A stretch of DNA of 7,059 nucleotides from SIG78 sp045533055 (GTDB lineage: Bacteria; Verrucomicrobiota; Lentisphaeria; Victivallales; Victivallaceae). A program made the translations under genes and the position numbers. Position 1 is the first letter of the stretch. Every line of letters starts with the position of its first letter. Positions 6,690 to 7,059 of this stretch are shown here, piece by piece. The stretch spans positions 1 through 7,059 of the forward strand of contig JAZSHD010000122.1 in the NCBI GenBank assembly GCA_045533055.1. Direction: 5' to 3'. Under the pieces are notes generated by a model, which worked only from the letters and a program-made list of their open reading frames with translations, did not search any database and was not told where the DNA came from.

Positions 6690-6925
6690 AAAACAGAGTA
6701 AGGTGGCACATCGCGGGCAATCTCGAGCCTTGCTTCAACCCTGCACCTCGGCTTGTCCGCCGTAGCTTTATGCGAAGGCGGATCGAAAGGTACACCTTGT
6801 CACGGCGTAGTGTAACGAAGCCGGATCCTCGGGCAGGGCATTGCAAAACTCGACATTGCCGCACGCTGTATCCACCGGCGGCAAGCAATCCTTCTCGGGA
6901 TGCGTTTGCCAGCACAAATCCAGTA
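6690..6925. other. G+C-rich non-coding block with stem-loops
   Basis: Between A+T-rich flanks (6661-6689 and 6926-7059) lies about 235 bp of clearly higher G+C. It has no plus-strand ORF with a start and ribosome site. Minus-strand frames are open across it, but they run straight into antisense of lpxA or into A+T-rich sequence and show no family resemblance. Internal repetition is visible: the tandem stem-loops at 6753-6827, and two similar boxes at 6717-6733 and 6843-6859, both of the form GCAA, CTCGA, TTGC. The sharp composition change and internal symmetry suggest a dispersed repeat element or structured RNA inserted after lpxA. Coding status is judged negative, not proven. Confidence 0.4.
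6753..6827. repeat. Two tandem related stem-loops with compensatory changes
   Basis: Unit A (6753-6784) and unit B (6797-6827) share the layout TTGTC, stem, GTAG, loop, CGAA, stem, GATC. In A the stem is CGCC (6758-6761) with GGCG (6777-6780); in B it is CGGC (6803-6806) with GCCG (6820-6823). The third stem position flips from C-G to G-C while pairing is kept. The inner closing pair is C6766-G6772 in A and T6811-A6815 in B, again compensated. Two paired substitutions argue that the fold, not only the sequence, is shared. A palindromic repeat family or structured RNA is likely; neither strand is favoured. Confidence 0.6.
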
Positions 6926-7059
6926 ATGATAAAACATAAAAAATAACCGTTTTAACAACATAGCTCTGTTCCCAATGCGGGTAGGTAGATAAAAATGACA
7001 GATATACCTGTGCATTGAGAATTTTTTCAAAATTTGAATGGCATTTATCTTTTTGCGGA
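6926..7059. other. A+T-rich stretch with no gene seen
   Basis: This end segment has no convincing coding frame. It includes a small odd palindrome, TTCAAA-A-TTTGAA (7026-7038). A weak promoter-like pair, TTGCCA (about 6906-6911) with an A+T-rich box 17 bases downstream, could serve a gene beyond the window. A TTG-initiated minus-strand frame starting at 7030 lacks a ribosome site. Most likely this is an intergenic region leading to a gene outside the window. Confidence 0.35.

Noticed and set aside
6753..6827. CRISPR array
   Set aside because: Only two diverged units about 44 bp apart that differ within the repeat itself, with no cas genes; stem covariation fits a palindromic repeat instead.
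5692..6915. 407-aa open frame on the minus strand across lpxA and the downstream G+C-rich block
   Set aside because: It is antisense to the well-conserved lpxA and the end of pyrH, has no ribosome site or recognisable domain, and has a His/Asp-rich composition typical of a reverse-frame shadow.
6800..7030. 76-aa minus-strand frame near the window end
   Set aside because: It starts with TTG without a Shine-Dalgarno, and its C-terminal half is read out of the stem-loop-containing repeat block; no family resemblance.
6661..7059. tRNA or other standard RNA gene
   Set aside because: No T-arm GGTTCRA-type motif or cloverleaf could be traced on either strand.

Overview
This window reads as ordinary chromosome from a Gram-negative, diderm bacterium. 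It carries lpxA (first step of lipid A synthesis), a Sec-exported SGNH hydrolase, priA and pyrH. The genes are densely packed. A Gfo/Idh/MocA oxidoreductase of the kind found in lipid A gene neighbourhoods, an unusual pyrH-lpxA pairing and large intergenic palindromes make me lean towards the PVC group (Lentisphaerae/Verrucomicrobiota-like). That placement is inference from gene style, not shown by any single marker.

Layout. Positions 1-190 hold no gene. They contain a small perfect hairpin at the window edge and a large palindromic element (31-133) whose core is a 23-bp stem with one bulged base. Then come two plus-strand genes 9 nt apart: a secreted SGNH/GDSL hydrolase with a Lys/Ala/Pro-rich tail (191-1075) and a YigZ/IMPACT-family protein (1085-1693). 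They run tail-to-tail into a minus-strand pair. That pair is transcribed as oxidoreductase first (3973-4986) and then priA (1709-3964, GTG start), with 8 nt between them. The 148-bp gap 4987-5134 carries two well-formed sigma70-like promoters back to back. One drives the oxidoreductase-priA pair and the other drives pyrH-lpxA (5135-5854 and 5854-6660), which overlap by one base (TAATG). After lpxA, about 400 bases hold no convincing gene. A G+C-rich block (about 6690-6925) contains two tandem, related stem-loops whose stems differ by compensatory base changes, followed by an A+T-rich stretch to the window end.

How the genes fit together. LpxA acylates UDP-GlcNAc to begin lipid A. The oxidoreductase resembles NAD-dependent enzymes that sit beside lpx genes in other bacteria, among them the GnnA type that oxidises UDP-GlcNAc. 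UMP kinase feeds the UTP pool from which UDP-GlcNAc is made. A link between nucleotide supply and envelope sugar chemistry is therefore plausible for the divergent locus at 3973-6660. priA (replication restart) and yigZ look like passengers.

I see no CRISPR array, transposase, phage gene, toxin-antitoxin pair or obvious new defence system. The best leads are the structured non-coding elements at both ends and the oxidoreductase/lpxA arrangement.
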